A DNA stretch of 64,000 bases from Wenxinia marina DSM 24838 (GCF_000379485.1 NZ_KB902284.1:1-64000), one strand, 5' to 3'. Shown: positions 8,979 to 17,918, numbered from the stretch's first letter. The notes: generated by a model not told the origin, from the letters alone. Made by a program: numbers and translations.

Positions 8979-10207
8979 CCGGGCTGCTCCATCCGTTCGG
9001 TGTCGAGGGGGGCGACCTCGCTCAGCTCCAGCCGGGGCGTCACCGCCTCGTGCATCGGCAGCGCGGCGGCGCCGATGGCGGCGGCGAAGGTGCCGCTCTG
9101 GCCGCGGATGACGCGGGGCAGGGCGCGGTCGCTGCGGCGCGCGACGCTGGTGCCGAGCCGCATCCGCGCGATGATCGCGTCGAGCCAGTCGGGCGCGAGG
9201 CCGCCGGCGAGGATGATGGTCTGCGGGTCGAGGACGTTCTCGAGGATCGACACGACGGGTGCGAGGTGCGCCGCCGCCTCGTCCAGCCAGGCATCGAGCA
9301 CGGGATCGGTCTCGGGATGAGCGGTGTCGAGCTCCGCAAGGTCGCCCGAGCGCCCCGAGGCCAGCAGCCGCTCGCGCAGGGCGTGGGTCGAGGCGTAGCG
9401 CTCGAGGCAGCCCTGCTGCCCGCAGGGACAGGGCCGCCCGCCGGGCGCGGCGACGATGTGGCCGATCTCGCCCGCGTTGCCGAAGGCGCCGCGCATCAGC
9501 GTCCCCGACGAGACCGTGCCGAGGCCGATGCCGGTGCCGAAGTAGATCACGCCGAACTGCGACAGGTGCCGCCCGGCGCCCAGCAGGGTCTCGCCGATGG
9601 CCACGGCGTTCGCGTCGTTCTCCACCGCGACGGGGATCCCGAGGAGAGAGGTCAGTGCCGCCGCGGCGTCGATTCCGGCCCAGCCGGGCAGGGTGGTCGG
9701 GCCGACGCCGGAGAATCCCTCGATCTCGAACGGGCCCGGCATGACGACGCCGATCCCCATCAGCCGTCCCGGCTGGCCCGCGCGCAGCTCGGCGACCAGC
9801 GCCTCGATCCGGGGCAGGGCGCCCGCGGGGGACATGTCGGCGACCTCGAACGAGGTCCGCACCCGGATCCGGTCGGCGAGGTCGACGACGACGGCGGTCA
9901 TCCGCGTCACCGCCAGCTCGATCCCGATGGTGAAGGCGCCGTCGGGGTTGATCTCGTAGTCCAGCGGCGGCTGACCCCGGCCCGAGGCGGTGCGGCGGCC
10001 GGCGGGGAGGATCAGGTTCTCGGCGATCAGATCGTCGATGATGTTCGTCACGGACTGCGGGGTGAGCTGGCACAGCCGGGCCAGCTCGCGCCGGCCGGTC
10101 CGGCCCTGCTGGCGCATCAGATCCAGCACCACGCGCCGGTTGTGCTCGCGGTTGCGGCCCGGGTTCTTGCCCCGGGCGGTGGGGCGGGCGGCGTCCTTGG
10201 GCGGCAC
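8975..10207 (-). CDS. ROK family transcriptional repressor (NagC/Mlc/XylR type)
   Basis: A 410-aa protein with a winged helix at about residues 18-75 (REHNRRVVLDLMRQQGRTGRRELARLCQLTPQSVTNIIDDL) followed by a ROK sugar-binding domain. The structural zinc motif CPCGQQGCLE is intact. GTG at 10207 is chosen because an upstream in-frame start would run through the AT-rich divergent promoter region. It is likely the regulator of both arms, since the transporter operon starts 204 bases away on the other strand. The inducer is probably the imported sugar or a phosphorylated derivative. Confidence 0.85.
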   Translation of the reverse strand: MPPKDAARPTARGKNPGRNREHNRRVVLDLMRQQGRTGRRELARLCQLTPQSVTNIIDDLIAENLILPAGRRTASGRGQPPLDYEINPDGAFTIGIELAVTRMTAVVVDLADRIRVRTSFEVADMSPAGALPRIEALVAELRAGQPGRLMGIGVVMPGPFEIEGFSGVGPTTLPGWAGIDAAAALTSLLGIPVAVENDANAVAIGETLLGAGRHLSQFGVIYFGTGIGLGTVSSGTLMRGAFGNAGEIGHIVAAPGGRPCPCGQQGCLERYASTHALRERLLASGRSGDLAELDTAHPETDPVLDAWLDEAAAHLAPVVSILENVLDPQTIILAGGLAPDWLDAIIARMRLGTSVARRSDRALPRVIRGQSGTFAAAIGAAALPMHEAVTPRLELSEVAPLDTERMEQPG

Positions 10208-10267
10208 GTGTCTCGGTCCTCGGCTGCGGCCCGGCAGGGCGGACCCGCCCCGAGGGTGGGGCGGGCA

Positions 10268-10300
10268 AAAGAATAAAACAAGATATTTATCATATTGACA
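10268..10300. promoter_or_regulatory. AT-rich divergent control region with dyad, candidate ROK operator
   Basis: A roughly 30-base AT-rich island in otherwise GC-rich DNA between the ROK repressor and the solute-binding-protein gene. It contains the dyad GATATTTATC at 10282-10291 and a TTGACA hexamer at 10295-10300. ROK repressors such as NagC and Mlc bind AT-rich palindromes, so this is the natural operator site for both arms. No convincing -10 could be paired with the TTGACA. Confidence 0.4.
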
Positions 10301-10410
10301 CGAATCGTCCCGGTCACTCACGCTTGCGAGAGGCCCGCCCTGCGACCGGCGTGCCTCCACGCTTCCCAGGCGCCCGTCAGAGGCGCCGTCATTCCCCGAC
10401 GGAGGACCCC

Positions 10411-11652
10411 ATGACCAGACTGCACCTGTTGGCCGGCGCCTCGGCCTTCGCCTGCCTCGCCGGATCGGCGCAGGCCGTCGAGATCGAATACTGGCAGTAC
10501 ATCTACGACACCCGCGTCGAGGCGATGGACCAGCTCATCGCCGCCTTCGAGGAGGCGAACCCGGACATCACCGTCAACCAGGTCACGTTCCCCTACGCCG
10601 ACTACCAGACGCGCATCGTCGCGGCGAACATGGCCGGGCAGGGGCCCGACGTGATGCAGCTGTTCTACGGCTGGGCCGACAAGTTCATCGAGGGCGGGCT
10701 GATCCAGCCGCTGCCCGAGGACGTCTTCCCGCCCGAGCAGATCGAGGAAGAGTTCTTCCCGATCGTCTCGGCGATGGAGCGTGACGGCCAGTATTACGGC
10801 CTGCCGACCGCGGTGCGCTCGCTGGCGCTGTTCTGGAACAAGGACCTCTTCGCCGAGGCCGGCATCGAAGGGCCGCCCGAGACGCTGGACGAGCTGATCG
10901 AGATCGGCCAGCAACTGACCCAGAAGAACGACGCCGGCAACTTCGAGGTCGTCGGCATGACGCTCGACATGGCCGGGCAGGACCACCAGTGGTGGCGCGA
11001 GGTGCTGGTGCGGCAGATGGGCGGCCAGCCCTACTCCGACGACTATTCCGAAGTCACCTACGACGACGAGGCCGGCACGGAGGCGCTGCAGTTCTACACC
11101 GACCTCGCGAACGTGCACGAGATCGGCACCCCCGGCTTCATGGACGAGGGCCAGGCCGCGTTCCGCGCGGGTCGCGCCGCGATGACCATCGACGGCACGT
11201 TCCGCCTGGGCTCGTTCTCCGAAATCGAGGATTTCGAGTGGGGCGTGGCCGAGCTGCCGGCGAACGCCGAAGGCCTGCAGTCCAACTACGCCAGCTACTT
11301 CGCCAACGCGATCGGCGCGGGCGCCGAAGGCGAGGAGTACGACGCCGCCGTCAAGTTCCTGGAATACATCTCCTCGGAAGAGGCGATGGCGGTCTGGCTG
11401 GACGTGGTGGGCGAGCTGCCGGCGCGCCGCGAGGCCGCGATGACGGACGAGAACATGGCCGATCCGATCTACGGGCCCTTCCTCGCCGCGCTGCCCTATG
11501 CCCACACGACCCTGTTCGTGGACGAGGCCGCGCAGCGGCAGGTCGCCATCGACATGGCGAACCGCGTCCTGCTCGAGGACCAGTCTCCCGCCGACTCCAT
11601 CGCCGCCGCGGCGGAGGAGGAGCAGGAGATCATCGACGACGCCCGCGACTGA
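10411..11652 (+). CDS. ABC transporter sugar-binding protein (CUT1, family 1)
   Basis: A 413-aa periplasmic solute-binding protein with a Sec signal peptide (MTRLHLLAGASAFACLAGSAQA, cleavage after AQA) and the family-1 fold opening VEIEYWQYIYDTRVEAMDQLI. The carbohydrate-binding SBP hallmark AAFRAGRAAMTIDGTF is present. The C-terminus is an acidic helical tail. A strong GGAGGA ribosome-binding site is five bases before the ATG. It heads the import arm and should capture the substrate in the periplasm. Aromatic-rich segments (DHQWW, YGWADKF) suggest a sugar ligand, but which one is unknown. Confidence 0.9.
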   Translation: MTRLHLLAGASAFACLAGSAQAVEIEYWQYIYDTRVEAMDQLIAAFEEANPDITVNQVTFPYADYQTRIVAANMAGQGPDVMQLFYGWADKFIEGGLIQPLPEDVFPPEQIEEEFFPIVSAMERDGQYYGLPTAVRSLALFWNKDLFAEAGIEGPPETLDELIEIGQQLTQKNDAGNFEVVGMTLDMAGQDHQWWREVLVRQMGGQPYSDDYSEVTYDDEAGTEALQFYTDLANVHEIGTPGFMDEGQAAFRAGRAAMTIDGTFRLGSFSEIEDFEWGVAELPANAEGLQSNYASYFANAIGAGAEGEEYDAAVKFLEYISSEEAMAVWLDVVGELPARREAAMTDENMADPIYGPFLAALPYAHTTLFVDEAAQRQVAIDMANRVLLEDQSPADSIAAAAEEEQEIIDDARD

Positions 11653-11668
11653 TCCCGGACGTCCAGGA

Positions 11669-11702
11669 CGGCGCCGCCCCGCACCTCCCCGGGGCGGCGC
11701 CG
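11669..11702 (+). promoter_or_regulatory. strong intercistronic hairpin after the binding-protein gene
   Basis: A perfect 12-bp GC stem (11669-11680 with 11691-11702) around a 10-base loop lies in the gap between the binding-protein stop and the first permease. It has no T-tract. It resembles the malE-malF type intercistronic hairpins that protect the upstream message and keep the binding protein in excess over the permeases. Confidence 0.6.
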
Positions 11703-11730
11703 CGATGACCGAGAGCGCCGGAGAGGGGCG

Positions 11731-12669
11731 ATGACACATCCGACCGACCACGACACGGTGCCGACGCGCCCACTGATCTCGCAGCCGCGGATGTCGATGC
11801 GGATGCGCAGCAACCTGTGGGTCTGGTGCTTCCTCGCGATCCCGCTCGTCTTCTACGTCGTCATCCGGTTCTACCCGACCTTCAACGCCTTCTGGCTGTC
11901 CCTGACCGACTGGGACCTGATGTCGGACGCCGAGTTCATCGGCTTCGAGAACTACCGCGACATGTTCGCGGACGACGACTTCTGGAAGACGTTCTGGAAC
12001 ACGTTCGAGTACCTGATCTACGGCACGCCCACGTCCCTGGTGATCGCGTTCGTCATCGCCTACTACCTCGACAAGGTCCGCTTCGCGCACAACTTCCTGC
12101 GCGCGCTCTACTTCATGCCCTATATCACGACCGCCGCCGCGATGGCCTGGGTCTGGCGCTGGTTCTACCAGCCGGCGCCCACCGGCCTCATCAACGGCGT
12201 CCTCGGCGAAGTCGGGATCGGGCAGATCGAGTTCCTCAAGTCGACCACCTGGGCGCTGCCGTCGATCATGGTCACCGCGATCTGGGCCGGCCTCGGCTTC
12301 CAGATCATCATCTTCATGGCCGGCCTGCGCGCCATTCCCGACACATACTACGAGGCGGCGCGGATGGACGGCCTCGGCGAATGGGCGATCCTGCGCAAGA
12401 TCACGCTGCCGCTGCTGAAGCCGACGATGGTCTTCCTCGTCGTCTTCATCTCCATCGCGTTCCTGCGGATCTTCGACCAGGTCTACAACATGACGACGAA
12501 CGATCCCGGCGGGCCGCTGGGCTCGACCAAGCCGCTGGTGCTGATGATCTACCAGACGGCGTTCTCGTCCTACGACATGGGGCAGGCGGCGGCACAGACG
12601 GTGGTGCTCTTCACCATCCTCCTCGTCGTGTCGCTGCTGCAGCTCTGGGTGCTGAGGGAGCGGACATGA
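11731..12669 (+). CDS. sugar ABC transporter permease 1 (MalF/UgpA type)
   Basis: A 312-aa inner-membrane protein with six hydrophobic helices and the EAA loop that docks the ATPase (YYEAARMDGLGEWAILRKITLPLL). It forms a heterodimeric channel with the next gene product. A purine-rich GGAGAGGGGCG precedes the ATG. Its stop overlaps the next start (ATGA at 12666-12669). Confidence 0.9.
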   Translation: MTHPTDHDTVPTRPLISQPRMSMRMRSNLWVWCFLAIPLVFYVVIRFYPTFNAFWLSLTDWDLMSDAEFIGFENYRDMFADDDFWKTFWNTFEYLIYGTPTSLVIAFVIAYYLDKVRFAHNFLRALYFMPYITTAAAMAWVWRWFYQPAPTGLINGVLGEVGIGQIEFLKSTTWALPSIMVTAIWAGLGFQIIIFMAGLRAIPDTYYEAARMDGLGEWAILRKITLPLLKPTMVFLVVFISIAFLRIFDQVYNMTTNDPGGPLGSTKPLVLMIYQTAFSSYDMGQAAAQTVVLFTILLVVSLLQLWVLRERT

Positions 12670-13517
12670 CCGCCACGGCCGACCTCCGCGAGCGCCGGAT
12701 GCGCGACATCCGACCGGGCCGGATCATCCGCTGGACGATCCTGTTCATCGGCGGCGTGCTGATGGTGACGCCGCTCCTTTACATGTTCTCGACCTCGCTG
12801 AAGACGCCGGGCCAGATCTACGACCTGCGCCTGATCCCGGCGGCGCCGACGCTGGCGAACTACGTCGAGGTGCTGTCCGAGGGCGAGTTCCCCCGCTGGT
12901 TCCTCAACTCGTCCATCGTCGCCATCGTGGTGACGGTGTCGAACCTCTTCTTCGACAGCCTCGTCGGCTACACGCTGGCCAAGTTCCGCTTCCGCGGGCG
13001 GCGGCTGATCTTCATCGCGATCCTGTCGACGCTGATGATCCCGACCGAGATGCTGGTGATCCCGTGGTACCTGATGTCGGCCCAGTTCGGCTGGCTCGAC
13101 AGCTACTGGGGCATCATGTTCCCCGGCATGACGACCGCCTTCGGCACGTTCCTGATGAAGCAGTTCTTCGAGACGGTGCCCGACGACTTCCTCGAGGCGG
13201 CGCGGATCGACGGCATGAACGAGTTCACCATCTGGTGGAAGATCGCGATGCCGCTGGTGACGCCGGCGCTGTCCGCCCTCGCCATCTTCACCTTCCTCGG
13301 CAACTGGACGGCGTTCTTCTGGCCGCTGATCGTCACCACCTCGAAGGAGCTCTACACCCTGCCCATCGGCCTCACGAGCTTCGCCGTCGAGCAGGCGATC
13401 CGGTGGGAGATGATCATGACCGGCGCGGCGCTGGCGACGATCCCGACGCTGCTCGTGTTCCTGGCCCTGCAGCGCTACATCGTGCGCGGCGTCATGCTGG
13501 CGGGGCTGAAGGGATGA
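12666..13517 (+). CDS. sugar ABC transporter permease 2 (MalG/UgpE type)
   Basis: A 283-aa inner-membrane protein with six helices and the EAA motif FLEAARIDGMNEFTIWWKIAMP, the usual MalG-like partner of the preceding permease. Translation is coupled on both sides: its start overlaps the previous stop, and its own stop overlaps the lyase start (ATGA at 13514-13517). Confidence 0.9.
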   Translation: MTATADLRERRMRDIRPGRIIRWTILFIGGVLMVTPLLYMFSTSLKTPGQIYDLRLIPAAPTLANYVEVLSEGEFPRWFLNSSIVAIVVTVSNLFFDSLVGYTLAKFRFRGRRLIFIAILSTLMIPTEMLVIPWYLMSAQFGWLDSYWGIMFPGMTTAFGTFLMKQFFETVPDDFLEAARIDGMNEFTIWWKIAMPLVTPALSALAIFTFLGNWTAFFWPLIVTTSKELYTLPIGLTSFAVEQAIRWEMIMTGAALATIPTLLVFLALQRYIVRGVMLAGLKG

Positions 13518-15025
13518 GCGTTACCGACCCCCGCGCGACGGACGACACGCGCTTTCCTGATCCGGTCTACCGCGACACCGTGCTCGCGCCGCTCTTCGAC
13601 GGGGCGCGCACGCATCACGTGGACGGATTCCGCCGCATCGACCGGGCGCATCTGGTGATGCTGGCCGAGACCGGCATCGTTGAACGCGAGACGGCCGCCG
13701 CCATCGCCGGCGCGCTCGAGGCGATCGACCGCGAGGTTGACCCCTCGCAGCTCACCTATACCGGCGAGGTCGAGGACTGGTTCTTCCTCGTCGAGGCCGA
13801 GCTGAAGAAGCGCGTCGGCCCCGACACCGGCGGCTGGCTGCATACCGGACGCTCGCGCAACGACATCGACCACACCCTCTTCAAGATGTCGCTGAAGGCG
13901 CATCTGGACCGGCTGATGGAACAGGCTCGCGCCGTGCTGGCGGCCCTGATCGGCACTGCCCGGCGCGAGAGCGGCACCATCATCGTCGCCTACACCCACG
14001 GCCAGCCCGCCCAGCCGACGACGCTCGGCCATTACCTCGGCGCGGCCATCGAGGTGCTGATCCGCGACATCGAGCGGCTGGAGGCGGCGCGCGCGACCTG
14101 CGACCTCTGCTCCATGGGCGCGGCGGCGATCACGACCACCGGCTTTCCCATCGACCGGGCGCGGGTGGCGCAGCTGCTCGGCTTCGCGGCGCCGCAGCGG
14201 AACTCCTATTCCTGCATCGCCGCCGTCGATTACACGACCGGCGCCTACTCCGCCGTCGAGCTGCTGTTCCTGCATCTCGGTCGGCTGATCCAGGACTTCC
14301 AGGTCTGGTCTTCGTTCGAGGTGGGGCAGCTCTACGTGCCGAACGCCTTCGTCCAGATTTCCTCGATCATGCCGCAGAAGCGCAATCCCGTGCCGATCGA
14401 GCACATGCGCCACCTCGCCAGCCAGACGATGGGCCGTGCGCGCACGATGAAGGACATCATGCACAACACGCCCTTCACCGACATGAACGACAGCGAGGGC
14501 GAGAGCCAGTCGGCCGGCTACGAGGCCTTTGCCAGCGGCGGACGGGTGCTGGACCTGCTCGCCGCCTTCGTCGCCGCGATGCGGATCGACCCCGCCAAGG
14601 TGGACCGCAACATCCGCCGCTCCTGCATCACGATCACCGAGCTGGCCGACACTGTCGTGCGGCGCGAGGGACTGTCCTTCCGGCAGGCGCACGAGATCGC
14701 CGCCGCGACGGCCCGCGCCGTGGTGGCGGAGGAGTCGGACCTGCCGTCGGGATACGCCGCCTTCGCTGCCGCCTTCGAACATGCGACGGGCCGCGCCCCC
14801 GGCATGGACGAGTCCGCGTTCCGCGAGGCGGCCTCGTCGGAGCATTTCATCGCCGTGCGCGACCGCTTCGGCGGCCCGGCCCCCGAACCGATGGAAGAGG
14901 CGCTGCACGCCTACGACGCGGCGCTCGACGGTTTCACCCAGCGGGCCGAGGCCGCCGCCGCGCGCGAGGCGGACTCGGCGGCCGAGCTCGACACCACGTT
15001 CCGCGCCCTGACGGAGGCCCGCTGA
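13514..15025 (+). CDS. argininosuccinate lyase-like enzyme embedded in the ABC operon
   Basis: A 503-aa member of the fumarase/aspartase/argininosuccinate lyase superfamily. Visible motifs are HTGRSRND, THGQPAQP with the general-acid region His, and the mobile-loop signature SSIMPQKRNP carrying the catalytic Ser. It differs from true ArgH downstream of the loop: the usual PLAYNKDMQEDKE-type stretch is replaced by PFTDMNDSEGES. The protein is also about 45 residues longer than E. coli ArgH. It sits between the permease and ATPase genes of a sugar transporter with overlapping starts and stops. A catabolic role, releasing fumarate from an N-succinyl-type substrate as EDDS-lyase relatives do, therefore seems likelier than arginine synthesis. 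The substrate is unknown. Confidence 0.8.
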   Translation: MSVTDPRATDDTRFPDPVYRDTVLAPLFDGARTHHVDGFRRIDRAHLVMLAETGIVERETAAAIAGALEAIDREVDPSQLTYTGEVEDWFFLVEAELKKRVGPDTGGWLHTGRSRNDIDHTLFKMSLKAHLDRLMEQARAVLAALIGTARRESGTIIVAYTHGQPAQPTTLGHYLGAAIEVLIRDIERLEAARATCDLCSMGAAAITTTGFPIDRARVAQLLGFAAPQRNSYSCIAAVDYTTGAYSAVELLFLHLGRLIQDFQVWSSFEVGQLYVPNAFVQISSIMPQKRNPVPIEHMRHLASQTMGRARTMKDIMHNTPFTDMNDSEGESQSAGYEAFASGGRVLDLLAAFVAAMRIDPAKVDRNIRRSCITITELADTVVRREGLSFRQAHEIAAATARAVVAEESDLPSGYAAFAAAFEHATGRAPGMDESAFREAASSEHFIAVRDRFGGPAPEPMEEALHAYDAALDGFTQRAEAAAAREADSAAELDTTFRALTEAR

Positions 15026-16074
15026 TGGCGACCATCACGCTCGACAAGCTGACCAAGCGCTTCGGCAGGACCGAGGTGATCCACGGCATCGACCTCGCCA
15101 TCGCCGACGGCGAGTTCGTCGTCTTCGTGGGCCCCTCGGGCTGCGGCAAGTCCACGACGCTGCGCATGATCGCGGGGCTGGAGGAGGTGTCGGGCGGTCA
15201 GATCCGGATCGGCGACCGCGTGGTGAACGAGCTCGACCCAAAGAGCCGGAACATCGCGATGGTGTTCCAGAACTACGCGATCTACCCGCACATGACCGTC
15301 CGCCAGAACATCGGCATCGGCCTCTACACCTCGAAGCTGGACAAGGACGAGAAGGCCCGCCGCGTCGAGGAGGCGGCGAAGCTTCTGGGGCTGGAGCCGT
15401 TTCTCGAACGCCGCCCCGCAGCGCTCTCCGGCGGGCAGCGCCAGCGCGTCGCCATGGGCCGTGCGATGGTGCGCGACCCCGTCGCGTTCCTCTTCGACGA
15501 GCCGCTGTCGAACCTCGACGCGCAGCTGCGCGCGCAGATGCGGATCGAGATCAAGGCCCTGCACCAGCGCCTGGGCTCCACCATCGCCTACGTCACCCAC
15601 GACCAGGTCGAGGCGATGACGATGGCAGACCGGATCGTCGTCATGCGCGACGGCCACATCCTGCAGCAGGGCCGGCCCATGGACATCTACTCCAACCCGG
15701 TCGACGTCTTCACCGCGCGTTTCATCGGCACGCCGTCGATGAACATCCTGGCGGGCGGGATCGAAGGGGATGCCCCCGTCGCCCGGAAGGGCGGTCCCAT
15801 CCTGCTGGGGGTGCGGCCGCAGGACCTTCTGATCGGATCGGCGGCGGGACAGGTGGCCGATACGAGCGGGCTGACCCTGTGGGGGCCGGTCACGGCGGTC
15901 GAGCCGACGGGGCCCGAGACGCTGGTCCATTTCGACGTGGACGGCGAGACCGTCATCGGCACCGCCCCGGGCGACGAGATCCCCGAGGTCGGGGCGCGGA
16001 TCGAGGCGCGGGCCCCGGCCGGCGCGATCCACCGGTTCGACGCGTCCACGAAGAAAGCGCTGGAGCCGTCCTGA
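15025..16074 (+). CDS. sugar ABC transporter ATP-binding protein (UgpC/MsmK/MalK type)
   Basis: A 349-aa cytoplasmic ATPase. Walker A is GPSGCGKST (about residues 36-44), with Q-loop QNYAIYPHMTV, signature LSGGQRQRVAMGRA, Walker B VAFLFDEP and switch histidine YVTHDQ. A C-terminal TOBE domain (residues about 240-345) is typical of CUT1 transporters. The start overlaps the lyase stop by one base (TGATG), and its stop overlaps the kinase start the same way. It powers the MalF/MalG-like pair. Confidence 0.93.
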   Translation: MATITLDKLTKRFGRTEVIHGIDLAIADGEFVVFVGPSGCGKSTTLRMIAGLEEVSGGQIRIGDRVVNELDPKSRNIAMVFQNYAIYPHMTVRQNIGIGLYTSKLDKDEKARRVEEAAKLLGLEPFLERRPAALSGGQRQRVAMGRAMVRDPVAFLFDEPLSNLDAQLRAQMRIEIKALHQRLGSTIAYVTHDQVEAMTMADRIVVMRDGHILQQGRPMDIYSNPVDVFTARFIGTPSMNILAGGIEGDAPVARKGGPILLGVRPQDLLIGSAAGQVADTSGLTLWGPVTAVEPTGPETLVHFDVDGETVIGTAPGDEIPEVGARIEARAPAGAIHRFDASTKKALEPS

Positions 16075-17123
16075 TGGACGGCCGCCCCCTCCGCCGCCCG
16101 CTCCCCGATCCGGCCCGCGCCGCCCTCGCCGCCCTCCTCGGCGAGCGGACGGTGTCGCACCCGGACGCGGCGCTGCGCGAGGCCGGGTGGACCGGTGCCG
16201 ACGGACGGCTGCGGGCGGATCACGGCCTGCTGCTCGTCGGCGACATCGGCGGCACCAAGATGCTGAGCGCGCTCTGCGACCTCGGCGGCACCGTCCTGCA
16301 GACGATGCGCGAGCCGACGACCCGGGAGGGCGCCCCGGCCCTCGTCGCGCAGGTGGTGGCCCAGCGCGACGCGCTCCTCGCGCGCACCGGCCGGCAAGCC
16401 GAGGCCATCGTCGCCGCCGGCCTCGGCCTGCCGGCCTCGATCGAGCCGGGGACCGGCCGGATCCACCGTGGCCCCAACATCCCGGGGCTGGAGGAGGGCG
16501 ACATTGGCGCCGATCTCGGCCGCGCCCTCGGCGTGCCCCTCGCGCTCGAGAACGACGCAAACATGGCTGCCCTCGGCGAGGCGTGGGCGGGCGAGGGCAG
16601 GGGCCGGGACGTGGTCGTGCACATCGCCATCGGCACCGGCATCGGCATGGGGATCGTAGTGGACGGCCGGCTGCTGCGCGGCGCGACGGGCGCGGCGGGC
16701 GAGATCGCCTTCCTGCCGCTCGGCGCCGATCCGGAGGATCCGGCGACCCACGTGTCCGGTCCGCTGGAACACTGCATCTCCAGCGAGGCGCTGATGCGCC
16801 TCTACCGCGCCTCGGGCGGGCAGGGCGCGTCGCTGCGGGACGCCTTCGCCGCTCCGGAGGCGGCCCTGGACGCCGTCCTCGACCGCCTCGGCACCCTCGT
16901 CGCCCGCGGCATCCAGTCCGTCGCCGCCATCCTCGATCCCGGCGCCATCATCCTCGGCGGCAGCCTCGGCGCCCGGCCGGAAGTCCTCGCCGCGGTCGAG
17001 GCCGCGCTCGCCCGCGGCATGGCCCGCCCGCCCCGCTGCGCGATCAGTCCTCTCGGCGACCGCGCCGCCCTCGTCGGCGCCGCCCGCGCCGCCCGCCGCG
17101 CGCTGGCGTCGGCGCTGGAGTGA
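16074..17123 (+). CDS. ROK family sugar kinase
   Basis: A 349-aa protein with a 55-residue leader and then a ROK kinase domain. The phosphate loop is GDIGGTKM, the catalytic Asp region is LENDANMAALGE, and the second phosphate motif is IAIGTGIGMGIVV. No DNA-binding domain is present, unlike the ROK protein at 8975. The zinc-binding consensus CxCGxxGCxE is degenerate here (SGPLEHCISS), leaving one Cys. It probably phosphorylates the sugar released from the imported compound. It is the last gene of the operon and overlaps the ATPase stop (TGATG). Confidence 0.83.
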   Translation: MDGRPLRRPLPDPARAALAALLGERTVSHPDAALREAGWTGADGRLRADHGLLLVGDIGGTKMLSALCDLGGTVLQTMREPTTREGAPALVAQVVAQRDALLARTGRQAEAIVAAGLGLPASIEPGTGRIHRGPNIPGLEEGDIGADLGRALGVPLALENDANMAALGEAWAGEGRGRDVVVHIAIGTGIGMGIVVDGRLLRGATGAAGEIAFLPLGADPEDPATHVSGPLEHCISSEALMRLYRASGGQGASLRDAFAAPEAALDAVLDRLGTLVARGIQSVAAILDPGAIILGGSLGARPEVLAAVEAALARGMARPPRCAISPLGDRAALVGAARAARRALASALE

Positions 17124-17246
17124 CGGGCGGGACCGCGATCGTCGAACCCGGGCGCCATCCCGCGGCGAAACTCCGGCGCGGACCCGACCCGGATCAATCG
17201 GACGGAGACGTGGCCGCAGCCGGCCGCGATGCACCGGGCCGCCCCA

Positions 17247-17918
17247 TCACCGTCCGGTCCGCGCCAGCACTGCGCCGCACGTGCGCAGGATGATCCGCAC
17301 ATCCTGCACCAGGCCGTGGCTGTGGGAATATTCCATGTCGAGCCGTATGCGCGAACCGTAGTCGAGGTCGTTGCGGCCCGAGATCTGCCACAACCCGGTC
17401 ATGCCCGGGCGATGTGACAGGTAGCACGCCTCGCATCCGCGGTATCTGTCCAGCTCGGCGGCGGTCACCGGCCGGGGGCCGACGAAGCTCATGTCGCCGC
17501 GAAGGACGTTCCAGATCTGCGGAAGCTCGTCGAGGCTGGTCTCGCGCAGGACACGGCCGATCCGGGTAACCCGGGGGTCGTCCGTCAGCTTGAAGTCCCG
17601 CGCCCATTCCATCCGGGCGTCGGGATTTTCGGCCAGGTAGTCGGTCAGCCTGGCTTCGGCATCCGGAACCATTGTCCGGATCTTCCAGCAGACGAACTCG
17701 CGTCCGTCGCGGCCGACCCGGCGATGGCCGAAGAAGCCCGGCCCCCCATCGAGGCGGGCCAGGAGGAAGAGCGCCGCCACGAGGAGGGCGATCGGCAGGC
17801 AGAGCATGAGGCAGAGCACGAGGTCGAACGTCCGCTTCGCGCGCCCCGACCAGGCGTCCCGCGCACAGGGAGGGGGGACGGGCACTCCGGTCCGGCCGTT
17901 CACCGCTGCCTCTGTCAT
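17247..17918 (-). CDS. undecaprenyl-phosphate sugar phosphotransferase (ExoY-like priming enzyme)
   Basis: A 223-aa bacterial sugar transferase (PF02397 type). One N-terminal membrane helix ([22 protein letters not shown]) is followed by the cytoplasmic catalytic part with [23 protein letters not shown], the [21 protein letters not shown] block and [11 protein letters not shown]. Short, one-helix members such as ExoY transfer the first sugar-1-phosphate onto undecaprenyl phosphate. It therefore begins assembly of the exopolysaccharide repeat unit encoded by the genes to its right. The gene before it ends 123 bases away and nothing is seen in that gap. Confidence 0.9.
   Translation of the reverse strand: MTEAAVNGRTGVPVPPPCARDAWSGRAKRTFDLVLCLMLCLPIALLVAALFLLARLDGGPGFFGHRRVGRDGREFVCWKIRTMVPDAEARLTDYLAENPDARMEWARDFKLTDDPRVTRIGRVLRETSLDELPQIWNVLRGDMSFVGPRPVTAAELDRYRGCEACYLSHRPGMTGLWQISGRNDLDYGSRIRLDMEYSHSHGLVQDVRIILRTCGAVLARTGR

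Noticed and set aside
7913-10276. 787-codon + strand frame opposite the PIG-L and ROK genes
   Set aside because: Composition-driven antisense frame with no family-like sequence; both genes beneath are well supported.
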